Source: Streptomyces albus subsp. albus
Lineage (GTDB): Bacteria; Actinomycetota; Actinomycetes; Streptomycetales; Streptomycetaceae
Direction of reading: 5' to 3'
Assembly: GCF_000725885.1 (NCBI RefSeq)
Contig: NZ_JODR01000004.1
Location: forward strand, 62,001 to 126,000
DNA: 64,000 nucleotides
Shown: positions 25,028 to 33,063 of the stretch, one piece after another
Layout of the letters: each line of letters starts with the position of its first letter
Numbering within the stretch: the stretch's first letter is position 1
Made by a program: the position numbers and the translations under genes
The notes under the pieces: model-generated
What the model saw: the letters and a program-made list of their open reading frames with translations, nothing else
The model's database searches: none
What the model was told of the DNA's origin: nothing

Positions 25028-26224
25028 TCAGCGCAGGTGCGCGGTGTCGTTCAGCAGGCGCAGCGAGGCGTTGCCGTCCGCGTAGTAGGCGACGGCCGAC
25101 AGGGAAGCGGCCGACAGCTCCATCCGGAACAGGGACTCCGGCGGGGCGCCGAGGGCGAGCCGGACGAGGGTCTTGACGGGCGTCACATGGGTGACGACCA
25201 GCACCGTCCGGCCGGTGTAGCGGGCCAGGAGCCGGTCCCTGGCGACGGCGACCCGCCGCGCGACCTCCTCGAAGGACTCGCCGCCCCCCGTGGGGCGGAC
25301 GGCGGGCGAGGCGAGCCAGGCGTCCAGGTCCTCCGGGTACCGCTCGCGGACCTCCGCGAACGTGAGGCCCTCCCAGGCACCGAAGTCCGTCTCGCGGAGC
25401 CCCTCGTCGGTACGGACCTGGAGTCCGAGCCGGCCGGCGACCGCCGCGGCCGTCTCCTGGCAGCGGCGCAGCGGTGAGGCGACGACCGCCTGCACCGTGC
25501 CGCGCAAGGCCAGCGCCTCGGCGACGGCGGCGGCCTGTCGCCGTCCAGCCGGCGACAGGTCGGGGTCGGAGCCGCCGCTGCCCGAGAACCGCTTCTCGGG
25601 CGTGAGCGGCGTCTCGCCGTGCCGCAGCAGGACGAACGTGGTGGGGGTGCCCAGGTCGGGGCCCCAGCCGGCACGGGCCGCGGGCGCCGTCGGGCCCGGG
25701 TCGGTGGCGGCCGGGCCGGCGCCGGGGGCCGCCGCCACCGGCGCGGGCGCGGGGCCCGCGTCCGGTTCGGCGGTGGAGGCGCCCTCCTGCCACTGCTCGC
25801 CGCGCCCGCCCGCGTCCATCGCCTCGTTGGCCAGCCGGTCGGCGTGCTTGTTCTTCTCGCGGGGGATCCACTCGTAGGTGACGGCGTCCGGCGGGAAGAC
25901 GGAGGCGGCCTCCAGCGCCAGGGGCCGCATGTCGGGGTGCTTGATCTTCCAGCGGCCCGACATCTGTTCCACGACGAGCTTGGAGTCCATCCGCACCAGT
26001 ACGGCCGCGTCCGGGTCCAGCTCCCGGGCCGCCCGCAGCCCGGCGAGCAGACCCCGGTACTCGGCGACGTTGTTGGTGGCCCGGCCGATGAACTCCGCGG
26101 CCTCCCGCAGGGTTTCGCCGGTGGCGGCGTCACGGACGACGGCCCCGTAACCGGCCGGCCCGGGGTTGCCGCGCGACCCGCCGTCGGCCTCGACGACGAA
26201 GGTGCGGCGCACGCTGCCGCTCAC
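25028..26224 (-). CDS. Bifunctional RNase H / acid phosphatase
   Basis: A 398-aa fusion typical of actinomycetes (M. tuberculosis Rv2228c type). Residues 1-140 are RNase HI: EADGGSRGNPGPAGYGAVV, NNVAEYRGLLAGLRAA, VRMDSKLVVEQMSGRWKIK and EKNKHADRLANEAMD. After a Pro/Ala linker, residues from about 205 are a histidine phosphatase: LLRHGETPLTPEKRFSG with the catalytic RHG, SPLRRCQETA, ETDFGAWEGLTF and VTHVTPVKTLVRLAL. The Mtb phosphatase half resembles CobC alpha-ribazole phosphatase. GTG 26224 follows GGAGGAG. It shares an operon with the two genes upstream. Confidence 0.93.
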   Translation of the reverse strand: MSGSVRRTFVVEADGGSRGNPGPAGYGAVVRDAATGETLREAAEFIGRATNNVAEYRGLLAGLRAARELDPDAAVLVRMDSKLVVEQMSGRWKIKHPDMRPLALEAASVFPPDAVTYEWIPREKNKHADRLANEAMDAGGRGEQWQEGASTAEPDAGPAPAPVAAAPGAGPAATDPGPTAPAARAGWGPDLGTPTTFVLLRHGETPLTPEKRFSGSGGSDPDLSPAGRRQAAAVAEALALRGTVQAVVASPLRRCQETAAAVAGRLGLQVRTDEGLRETDFGAWEGLTFAEVRERYPEDLDAWLASPAVRPTGGGESFEEVARRVAVARDRLLARYTGRTVLVVTHVTPVKTLVRLALGAPPESLFRMELSAASLSAVAYYADGNASLRLLNDTAHLR

Positions 26225-26297
26225 GCCGCTCCTCCGTCCACCGCCCCGCCCGGGGCCGGAGCGCCGCCCCGGGCCCGGCGGCCGGTACGGACATCAC

Positions 26298-27041
26298 TCA
26301 CAGGCCGGACTCCGGGGTGCGCACCAGGATGCGGCGGCAGTTGTCGCAGCGGACCACCTCGTCGGCGGGGGCCGCCCGCAGCTCGTTGAGGCCGGTGATG
26401 TCCAGCTCCAGCCGGCAGCCCTCGCAGCGGCGCTGGAAGAGCTTGGCGGCGCCGACACCGCCCTCCCGCTCGCGGATCTTGTCGTACAGCTTGAGCAGGT
26501 CGGCGGGGACGGCGGCGGCGATGGTCTCGCGCTCCTTGCGGGCGCTGTCGGCCTCGGCGTCCAGTTCGCCGAGCGCGGCGTCCCGGCGGCCGGTGGCGTC
26601 CTGCACCTTGGCGGCCACCGCCTCGACGCGCTCGCCCAGTTCGGCGGCGCGCGCGGCAGCCGACTCGCGGCGCTCCATCACCTCCAGCACGATGTCCTCC
26701 AGATCGCCCTGCCGCTTGGCCAGGGAAGCGATCTCGCTCTGGAGGTTCTCCAGGTCCTTGGGGTTGGTCACGGCACCGGAGTCGAGGCGCTGCTGGTCGC
26801 GCGCTGCGCGCTGGCGTACCTGGTCTACGTCCTGTTCGGCCTTGGTCTGCTCGCGGGCGGTGTCGCTCTCCTCGGTCTGCGCGGCCACGAGCAGATCCCG
26901 CAGCTGGGCGAGGTCGGTCTCCAGCCGCTGGATCTCCTCGTGCTCGGGCAGGGTCCTGCGCTTGTGCGCGAGCTGCGACAGGCGGGTGTCGAGTGCCTGG
27001 ACGTCGAGCAGGCGGATCTGATCGGCGGGCGCGGCGTTCAG
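26298..27041 (-). CDS. C4-type zinc-ribbon coiled-coil protein, probable CTG start
   Basis: A 247-aa protein with a long coiled coil (about residues 10-190, many LETDLAQLRDLL and SEIASLAKRQGDLEDI heptads) and a C-terminal zinc ribbon CEGCRLELD...RCDNCRRIL. It is always found beside the Nif3-like gene in actinomycetes. The family begins NAAPADQIRLLDVQALD; here the codon in the start position is CTG (27041), overlapping the Nif3 stop as CTGA. No ATG, GTG or TTG lies in frame at the proper place, so either CTG initiates or the start has moved. Role unknown; RNA or tRNA-related functions have been suggested. Confidence 0.82.
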   Translation of the reverse strand: MNAAPADQIRLLDVQALDTRLSQLAHKRRTLPEHEEIQRLETDLAQLRDLLVAAQTEESDTAREQTKAEQDVDQVRQRAARDQQRLDSGAVTNPKDLENLQSEIASLAKRQGDLEDIVLEVMERRESAAARAAELGERVEAVAAKVQDATGRRDAALGELDAEADSARKERETIAAAVPADLLKLYDKIREREGGVGAAKLFQRRCEGCRLELDITGLNELRAAPADEVVRCDNCRRILVRTPESGL

Positions 27042-27967
27042 TTGGGGGCTCCCGGGGTGAGGTCGTTGTCGGTCAGTGCGGTCTGCTGGGCCGTGGACGG
27101 CGGGGCGAGCGGGCTGTGCTGGGGCAGCGAGGGCGCGTGCGCGGTCCACGGGTCGGTGACGGTGCGCGAGACGTCGGTCCGCAGGTCCCAGCCGTTCCGC
27201 TGCGCGACGGCGTCCAGCTGTGCCGCGGCCTGCTCGCACCAGGGCCACTCGGTGGCGAAGTGGGCGGCGTCCAGCAGCGCGAGGCCGGAGTACTCACGGG
27301 CCTCGGAGGCGGGGTGGTGGCGCAGGTCTGCGGTGAGGTAGGCGTCGACACCGGCCGCGCGGACGGCGTCGAAGAGGCTGTCGCCCGAGCCGCCGCACAC
27401 GGCGACCGTCCGCACCGTCGCCGTCGGGTCGCCCGCGGCGCGGATGCCCTGTGCGGTGACGGGCAGTGAGGCGGCGGCCTGTTCGACGAGGTCGCCGAGG
27501 GCCAGCGGCCGGTCCAGTTCGCAGATCCGGCCGAGCCCGCGACGCCCGGCCGGGTCGGTGGCGTCCGGGACGAGGGGACGCAGCACGCGCAAACCGAGCG
27601 CGGCGGCCAGCGCGTCGGAGACCCCGGGGTCGGCGGTGTCGGCGTTGGTGTGGGCGACGTGCAGGGCCACCCCGTTGCGGATCAGGGTGTGGACGACGCG
27701 GCCCTTGAAGGTGTCGGCGGCGACCGTGGTGGTGCCGCGCAGATACAGCGGGTGGTGGGTGACCAGGAGCTGGGCGCCCTTGGCCACGGCCTCGTCGGCG
27801 ATCTCCTGGACCGGGTCGACGGCGAACAGGACGCGGCCGACGCGGGCTTCCGGGTCGGTCACGTCCCCGCAGACGGTGCCGACGGCGTCCCACTGCTCGG
27901 CGCGGTCGCGCGGCCACAGGTCGTCGAGCGCTGCGATGACTTCGGAGAGGGAGGGCTGTGCTGGCAC
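27038..27967 (-). CDS. Nif3-like dinuclear metal-centre hexameric protein
   Basis: A 309-aa Nif3/YbgI-family protein (GTP cyclohydrolase 1 type 2-like). Metal ligands are visible in LLVTHHPLYLRGT (His-His), HVAHTNADTAD and the C-terminal LLDAAHFATEWPWCEQ (His and Glu). These proteins form toroidal hexamers with a di-metal site; the reaction is uncertain. GTG 27967 is the start. It is the first gene of the Nif3, zinc ribbon, RNase H/phosphatase operon. Confidence 0.9.
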   Translation of the reverse strand: MPAQPSLSEVIAALDDLWPRDRAEQWDAVGTVCGDVTDPEARVGRVLFAVDPVQEIADEAVAKGAQLLVTHHPLYLRGTTTVAADTFKGRVVHTLIRNGVALHVAHTNADTADPGVSDALAAALGLRVLRPLVPDATDPAGRRGLGRICELDRPLALGDLVEQAAASLPVTAQGIRAAGDPTATVRTVAVCGGSGDSLFDAVRAAGVDAYLTADLRHHPASEAREYSGLALLDAAHFATEWPWCEQAAAQLDAVAQRNGWDLRTDVSRTVTDPWTAHAPSLPQHSPLAPPSTAQQTALTDNDLTPGAPN

Positions 27968-28473
27968 GGGGCAAGGCTACCTGCCCACCGCCGGGACGAC
28001 CCCAGCCCGGTCGCCGCCCGCCCGCACCGCCGGGCGGGCCAGCGACGGGCCGCCTCCCGCCCGGCCGGTGCAGCACTCCGGGCCCGGCCGGGGGAGCGTC
28101 CGGGCCGGGCCCGGGGAACGTCTCGGACGGGCTCCGGGACGGGGGCGGACGCGGCGGGTCGGGGCGGGCCACGGGACGGTGCCGCGGGCGACGGGTGCGG
28201 GGGCGGGGGCGGGGCGGCGGTGTGGAGGGGTGCCGTGCGCCGTGAACCGGTGCGGGGGTGCGATGCCGGTCGGACGCGGGTCCGGCTGTGCCGGGGGTGC
28301 CGGCAGCGCGGCGGAGGAGAGGGCTCGGGCACCGCCGCGGCGGCCGGGTGGGCGGGGTGGCGCGGGGCGGTGCAGCACATTCGGGGGGTGGGGCACGGGG
28401 AAGCCGCCCCCGGTCATCCTTATGCGTGAAGCGGTTCCGCTCCCGTCGGCCCGGCACGGGGCCGCCACCTAGC
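27968..28473. other. 506-bp divergent intergenic region
   Basis: No gene is supported. It must hold the promoters of the Nif3 operon (minus) and of the 654-aa protein (plus). It is almost all G and C with GGGCCGGG-type runs; the only AT-richer stretch is CATCCTTATGCGTGAAGCGG near 28417, a possible promoter for the plus-strand gene. Confidence 0.4.
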
Positions 28474-28496
28474 TTCGGTCACTGGAGGTGACCGAA
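28474..28496 (+). promoter_or_regulatory. Hairpin presenting the ribosome binding site in its loop
   Basis: A perfect 9-bp inverted repeat TTCGGTCAC (28474-28482) / GTGACCGAA (28488-28496) encloses TGGAG. The Shine-Dalgarno GGAGG (28484-28488) spans the loop and the first stem base, and ATG 28499 follows 2 bp after the stem. It may tune translation, or be an operator at DNA level. Confidence 0.6.
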
Positions 28497-28498
28497 CC

Positions 28499-30463
28499 AT
28501 GACGGTGAGTGTCGCGAGGGTCATGAACGACAGCTTCACGGTCGCGGCCGACGGATCGTACGCCGCCCGGCTCACCACGCGCCCCGGCACGGAACGCTGG
28601 TACCCCGAGCGCTGGACACTCGACGGCCCCGAACCGTACGCGGTACCGCTGCCCGCGGCGCGGTCCGAGAACCCCGCGGGCGGCGTCCTGCCGCTCGCCG
28701 ACGGGCGCGTACTGGTCGCCCGCCCGGCACCGGAACGCTGCGCGCTGGCACTGCTGTACCCCTCGGGCCCCGACACCGGGGAGGTACCGCTGGGCACCGT
28801 GGAGACCGGCCGGCTGCGACTGCTGCCACCGGCCCCGTGCGGGATGCGCGCCTACGCCCTGACGGACGGACGGAAAGGCCGCGCCACCGAAGTGTGGCGG
28901 GTGGCCGGCGGCACCGTGCGCGGACCGGAACGGGTCGCCCGGCTGGAGGGCCGCTGCTCAGGCGGCGCCTGGCTCGACCCGGAGGGCAGGCTGCTGGCGC
29001 TGGACGTCACCCGGCCCGACGGCGCAGGCCCGGTCAAGACGGTGACGGTGGACGTGGTGACCGGCGCCGTCTCCCCGCTCCTCCAGATCACCGAGGAGAG
29101 CAACGACCGGCTGCTGCTGGCCGATCCGGACAGCGGTCTGCTGCTGGTGCGCTCGGACGCGCCGGGCGAGGAGCGGCTCGGCTGGGGGGTGCTGGGCAGT
29201 CACCGTCCGGTCCGTTTCCCCGAGGTCCTGCACCCCAGGGACGCCCGGTTGACGCCGATCGCCGTCCAGCCGGGGCAGGTGCTGCTGCCGGAGCGGTGCG
29301 CGGTCGCCCTCCGGGTGGACGCCCCGCACGGCACCTGGCCGGCGGTCTGGCGGCCCGGGCTGAAGGAGCTGCGGCATCTGGCCGGACCGCCCGGCTGGCT
29401 GGCCGGCAAGGGCCTGTGGACCCGCGAGGGCGAGCTGCGGGTCCCGTACTCGACGGCGCAGAACCCCTGCGGCCTGGCCCGGATGCGGGTCCCGCTGCCG
29501 GACGCGGCGGACACCCTGCCGACGGCGTCGGGCACCGGATCCGCGCCGGATCGCGCGACGGTCCGCGAGACGGCACACGCGGCGGACCGTACGACGGACC
29601 GGAACCGCGAGGCGGGCCCGGCGCAGGTGACGGGCCCCGGACTGGTGACGGGCCCTGGACCGGTGATGGGACCGGTGACCGTTCCCGGGCCGGTGTCCGG
29701 ACGGATGGCGGGCCCGGGATCGGCAGCCGGACGGGTGGCCGACCCAGGGTCGGCAGCCGGACGACGGGTGGCGGACCCGGTGCCGAGGGCCGGACAGGCA
29801 ACGGGCCCAAGGCCGACGGCCGGACAGGCAACGGACCCAGGGCCGACGGCCTTCCGGGGCGCGGACCCAAGGCCGACGGCCGGACACGAGGCGGCCGTCC
29901 CCGTATCCGCCTCGGCACCCGCGTCCACGCCGCCCCCCGCGCCTCCGCCGCCCGCACCCACGCGGGCGCCCGCCTCCGCACCCGCTCAGGTGCCCGCTTC
30001 CGCACCCGCGACCCCAACTGCGACCGCGACCGCGCCGCCCCTCACACCCCCGCCGCCGGCACCCGCACCCACGACCACGCCCCCGACCCCGACCGCGACG
30101 ACCGCACCCGCGACCCCGGCCTCCGTGCGGCCCCCCGTGGTGACCTCCCATCCGGCCACGGTGCCGTGGCCGGTGGGGCCGGCGCGGCCGTCCGGCGTCC
30201 GGGGCCGGGGCGAGGGTGCCGGCGGTGCGGAGGAGCCGGGGGGTGTGCGGTTCGCGGGCCGGGTGGCCGGCGTGGGCGGTGGCGCGCACGGCATTACGGC
30301 TCTGCAACATCACGGTCACGGAGGACCGGCTACCGGACTGCTGGCTTCCCTGGTCCGCAGGTCCGTTTCCGCAGGCGGCGGGCGGTCGTTGGGGGCCGGG
30401 TACGGGCCCGCGGCGAAACCGGTGCCGCTCCAGGAGGCCCCGCTGACCGGCGGGAGGGCGTGA
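28499..30463 (+). CDS. Large actinobacterial protein of unknown function with beta-propeller-like N-terminus and repeat-expanded linker
   Basis: A 654-aa protein. Residues 1-340 (TVSVARVMNDSFTVAADGSY onward) are rich in short beta strands such as RWYPERWTLDG, GRVLVARPAPERCALALLYP and DRLLLADPDSGLLLVRSDAP, suggesting a propeller-like fold. I recall similar proteins in other streptomycetes but no function. Residues about 345-580 are low-complexity: Gly/Pro/Ala units (ATGPRPTAGQ, ATDPGPTAF) then an Ala/Pro/Thr stretch. A conserved-looking end, KPVPLQEAPL, follows. The linker is probably disordered and enlarged here by DNA repeats. Confidence 0.75.
   Translation: MTVSVARVMNDSFTVAADGSYAARLTTRPGTERWYPERWTLDGPEPYAVPLPAARSENPAGGVLPLADGRVLVARPAPERCALALLYPSGPDTGEVPLGTVETGRLRLLPPAPCGMRAYALTDGRKGRATEVWRVAGGTVRGPERVARLEGRCSGGAWLDPEGRLLALDVTRPDGAGPVKTVTVDVVTGAVSPLLQITEESNDRLLLADPDSGLLLVRSDAPGEERLGWGVLGSHRPVRFPEVLHPRDARLTPIAVQPGQVLLPERCAVALRVDAPHGTWPAVWRPGLKELRHLAGPPGWLAGKGLWTREGELRVPYSTAQNPCGLARMRVPLPDAADTLPTASGTGSAPDRATVRETAHAADRTTDRNREAGPAQVTGPGLVTGPGPVMGPVTVPGPVSGRMAGPGSAAGRVADPGSAAGRRVADPVPRAGQATGPRPTAGQATDPGPTAFRGADPRPTAGHEAAVPVSASAPASTPPPAPPPPAPTRAPASAPAQVPASAPATPTATATAPPLTPPPPAPAPTTTPPTPTATTAPATPASVRPPVVTSHPATVPWPVGPARPSGVRGRGEGAGGAEEPGGVRFAGRVAGVGGGAHGITALQHHGHGGPATGLLASLVRRSVSAGGGRSLGAGYGPAAKPVPLQEAPLTGGRA
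29791..29880 (+). repeat. 30-bp tandem repeat (3 units) inside the 654-aa gene
   Basis: Units start at 29791, 29821 and 29851, each 30 bp. The first two share CGGACAGGCAACGG, and all end with GGCCGACGGC. They encode ten-residue blocks such as GQATGPRPTA. Related but more diverged copies run from about 29700. The period is a multiple of three, so the frame is kept. Confidence 0.8.
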
Positions 30464-30555
30464 CCGCGCGCCGAAACGGCCGGGAGGGTGTCGGTCATGG
30501 TCGATAAACTCCGCCGGGTACGACGGCAGCGACAGATTGACGGAGTGACATCGGG

Positions 30556-30708
30556 ATGTCCGACGCCCAGACCGAGACGCCGAGCGACACGCAGACGGCC
30601 GGCGAGGGGACTCACCGGGGGAAGCACAGGGGGAAGGCCGCCGCACACGAGGAACAGACCGTACCCGCGCAGGGGCGCCACCGGCGTCCCGAGCCCGCAG
30701 CACAGTGA
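30556..30708 (+). CDS. Small basic/polar conserved Streptomyces peptide (50 aa)
   Basis: ATG 30556 opens a 50-codon ORF: MSDAQTETPSDTQTAGEGTH, then RGKHRGKAAAHEEQ and GRHRRPEPAAQ. The KHRG...GRHRRPE pattern resembles a short hypothetical protein that I recall in this position in other streptomycetes. No domain is evident. GGAGTGA about 10 bp upstream may be the ribosome site. A strong hairpin pair follows the stop. Confidence 0.6.
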   Translation: MSDAQTETPSDTQTAGEGTHRGKHRGKAAAHEEQTVPAQGRHRRPEPAAQ

Positions 30709-30737
30709 CCGCCGGGCCCGTCCGGCAGGCGGGCCCC

Positions 30738-30809
30738 GCACGGTACGGCGTACCGTGCCACGACACCGGAGCCCCGGCCGCCGCCCGACCCGCGGTGGCC
30801 GGGGCTCCG
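30738..30809. terminator. Double hairpin, probable bidirectional terminator
   Basis: First, a 21-bp palindrome GCACGGTACG-G-CGTACCGTGC (30738-30758). Second, a 13-bp stem CGGAGCCCCGGCC (30767-30779) / GGCCGGGGCTCCG (30797-30809) with a 17-nt loop. They separate the small plus-strand ORF from the convergent SDR operon. Confidence 0.7.
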
Positions 30810-30858
30810 TCGTGTTCGCAAGGTGCCGGGCCTGCCCCGGCATCCGAGGCGGCCCCGG

Positions 30859-31800
30859 TCAGTCCTTCTTGAGGGCCAGTACCTCGGTCGCCGCGAAGGT
30901 CTCGCGCGGGGAGCGGCCGGCGAAGAAGGGCGTCAGCTTCTCGTCGAGTTCGTCGAGGGTGAACACGTCCTTGGCGGTGTCGAACTTGGCCGCGACGCGG
31001 GGCCGGTCGAGGACGGCCACCATGCCGCCGTGCACCACGAGCAGTTGGCCGTTGACGTGGGAGGCGGCCGGGGAGGCGAGGTAGGCCACCAGGGGCGAAA
31101 CGTGTTCGCGTGCCAGTGGATCGGGGCCGTCGGCGGGCACCTCGAAGCCCTCGAAGACGTCCTCGGTCATCCGGGTGCGGGCGCGGGGGCAGATGGCGTT
31201 GGTGGTCACTCCGTACTTGGCGAGGGCGCCCGCCGTCGAGGTGGTCAGGCCGACGATGCCGCCCTTGGCCGCCGCGTAGTTGGGCTGGCCCGCCGAGCCC
31301 GCCACGAACGCCTCGGAGGAGGTGTTGACGATCCTGCCGTAGACGGGGCCGCCCGTGGCCTTGGACCGTTCGCGCCAGTGGGCCGCGGCGAAGTGCGTGG
31401 TGTTGAAGTGGCCTTTGAGGTGGACGCGGACGACCGTGTCCCACTCCTCCTCGCTCATCGAGAAGATCATGCGGTCCCGCAGGATGCCCGCGTTGTTGAC
31501 GAGGATGTCCAGCGAGCCCCAGGTGTCGAGGGCGAGCCGGACCAGTTCGCCGGCCTGCGCGAAGTCGGCCACGTCGCCCTGGTGTGCGACGGCCTCGCCG
31601 CCCGCGGCGCGGATCTCGGCGGCCACTTCCTCGGCCGGCTCCGCCGAGGCGCCGCCGCTGCCGTCCCTGCCGGGACTGCCGTAGTCGTTGACGACCACGC
31701 GGGCGCCGTGCCGGGCCAGCTCCAGCGCCTCGGCGCGGCCGAGCCCGCGTCCCGCACCGGTCACGATCGCCGTCCTGCCCCGCAGACTGTGCTCAGACAT
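30859..31800 (-). CDS. Hsd4A-like SDR (3-hydroxyacyl-CoA / hydroxysteroid dehydrogenase type)
   Basis: A 313-aa SDR. NAD motif TGAGRGLGRAEALELARHGA, VVVNDYGS acidic NAD-binding loop, LDILVNNAGILRDRMIF, NTSSEAFVAG serine and YAAAKGGIVGLT. Length, the extended VVNDYGSPGRDGSG loop and the C-terminal extension match multifunctional-enzyme-type-2 dehydrogenases such as mycobacterial Hsd4A, which oxidise 3-hydroxyacyl-CoA or 17-beta-hydroxysteroids. It is the last gene of a MaoC, alcohol dehydrogenase, SDR operon preceded by a KstR-like operator. The exact substrate is not known. Confidence 0.85.
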   Translation of the reverse strand: MSEHSLRGRTAIVTGAGRGLGRAEALELARHGARVVVNDYGSPGRDGSGGASAEPAEEVAAEIRAAGGEAVAHQGDVADFAQAGELVRLALDTWGSLDILVNNAGILRDRMIFSMSEEEWDTVVRVHLKGHFNTTHFAAAHWRERSKATGGPVYGRIVNTSSEAFVAGSAGQPNYAAAKGGIVGLTTSTAGALAKYGVTTNAICPRARTRMTEDVFEGFEVPADGPDPLAREHVSPLVAYLASPAASHVNGQLLVVHGGMVAVLDRPRVAAKFDTAKDVFTLDELDEKLTPFFAGRSPRETFAATEVLALKKD

Positions 31801-31882
31801 GCCGTCTCCTCACGCTCCTCACGATGGCCCGCGGGCACGGGCGGTCACCCGCGTGCCCGGCGGTACGGTGCGCCTCAAGTGC

Positions 31883-32959
31883 TCAGAAGGTGATGGTGGT
31901 GCGCAGCGCCTCGCCCGTGCGCATCTGCTCGACGGCGTCGTTGATCCGGTCCAGCGGCACCCGGTGGGTGATCAGCCCCTCCAGGTCGATGCGGCCCGCG
32001 CGCCACAGCGCGATCGCGCGGTCGTAGGAGTGCAGGACGTCGCCGCCGCCGTAGAGGGAGGGGAGGATGCGCTTCTCGTCGAAGAACAGCTCGAACATGT
32101 TGAACTGGAGCTGGTCGTCCATGGCGCCGGCGCCCACCACGCACAGGGTGCCGCCGCGCCGGGTGGTCTCGTAGGCGGTCCGCGCCGTCGCCGACCTGCC
32201 CACCACCTCGAAGACGTAGTCGAAGCCCTCGTCGCCGGTCAGTTCCCGTTTGGCGGCGGCGAGTCCGTCCGGTGCGACGGCCTCGGTGGCGCCGAACCGC
32301 AAGGCCGCCTCCCGCCGTGCGGCCACCGGGTCCACGGCCACGATGCGGGCGGCCCCGCACGCCCGCGCCCCCTGCACGACGCTGATGCCGACGCCGCCGC
32401 AGCCGATCACCGCCACGGACGAACCGGCCTCGACGCGCGCCGTGTTGAAGGCGGCGCCCAGCCCGGTGGTCACCCCGCAGCCGATGAGCGCGGCGATGTC
32501 GAACGGCACGTCGTCGGGTACGGGCACCGCGCACGGCGCGTCCAGTACGACTTCCTCGGCGAAGGTGCCGGTGCCCGCGAAGCCGAACAGGTCGCCGCCG
32601 GTGCGGCGGAAGTTGGGGGTGCCCGCGTTCATGAAGCCCGCCAGGCACAGATGGCGCTGCCCGCGGCGGCAGGCGGGGCAGTTGTTGCAGGCGGGCAGCC
32701 AGCACACCAGCACCCGGTCGCCGGGTGCCACATGGGTGACCCCCTCCCCCACCTCCAGCACTTCGCCGGCGCCTTCGTGGCCGGGCACGAAGGGGGCGGG
32801 CTGCGGGAGGATGCCGCCCATCGCGGAGAGGTCGGAGTGGCACAGTCCGGTGGCCCGCATGCGGACCCGCACCTTGCCGGGGCCGAACCCGGCGGGTTCG
32901 GCGTCCTCGACCACTTCGAGTGTGTCCTGACCGGTTTCGAGCAGTACCGCTGCGCGCAC
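31883..32959 (-). CDS. Zinc-dependent alcohol dehydrogenase (MDR, class III-like)
   Basis: A 358-aa medium-chain dehydrogenase. Catalytic zinc ligands in TGLCHSD and PFVPGHEGAGEV; structural zinc in CNNCPACRRGQRHLC; NAD motif VIGCGGVGISVVQGA with VAVDP. GTG 32959 lies after AAGGGAG. It would oxidise a primary or secondary alcohol, perhaps a terminal hydroxyl of a side chain feeding acyl-CoA oxidation. It sits between the hydratase and the SDR in the same operon (gaps 104 and 82 bp). Confidence 0.88.
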   Translation of the reverse strand: MRAAVLLETGQDTLEVVEDAEPAGFGPGKVRVRMRATGLCHSDLSAMGGILPQPAPFVPGHEGAGEVLEVGEGVTHVAPGDRVLVCWLPACNNCPACRRGQRHLCLAGFMNAGTPNFRRTGGDLFGFAGTGTFAEEVVLDAPCAVPVPDDVPFDIAALIGCGVTTGLGAAFNTARVEAGSSVAVIGCGGVGISVVQGARACGAARIVAVDPVAARREAALRFGATEAVAPDGLAAAKRELTGDEGFDYVFEVVGRSATARTAYETTRRGGTLCVVGAGAMDDQLQFNMFELFFDEKRILPSLYGGGDVLHSYDRAIALWRAGRIDLEGLITHRVPLDRINDAVEQMRTGEALRTTITF

Positions 32960-33063
32960 GTGGGGCTCCCTTCGGAAGCGGTGGTCGAGGGTGCGGTGCG
33001 TTGCCGGGTGCGGTGGGTCCCAGGGGTGGTGCGGTGCCGGAGGCGGGCGGGAGGGGCGGGCCG

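Noticed and set aside
30488..31084. A 198-codon plus-strand frame after the 654-aa gene
   Set aside because: It overlaps the SDR gene antisense and has no family features; the 50-codon ORF at 30556 in another frame is the better candidate.
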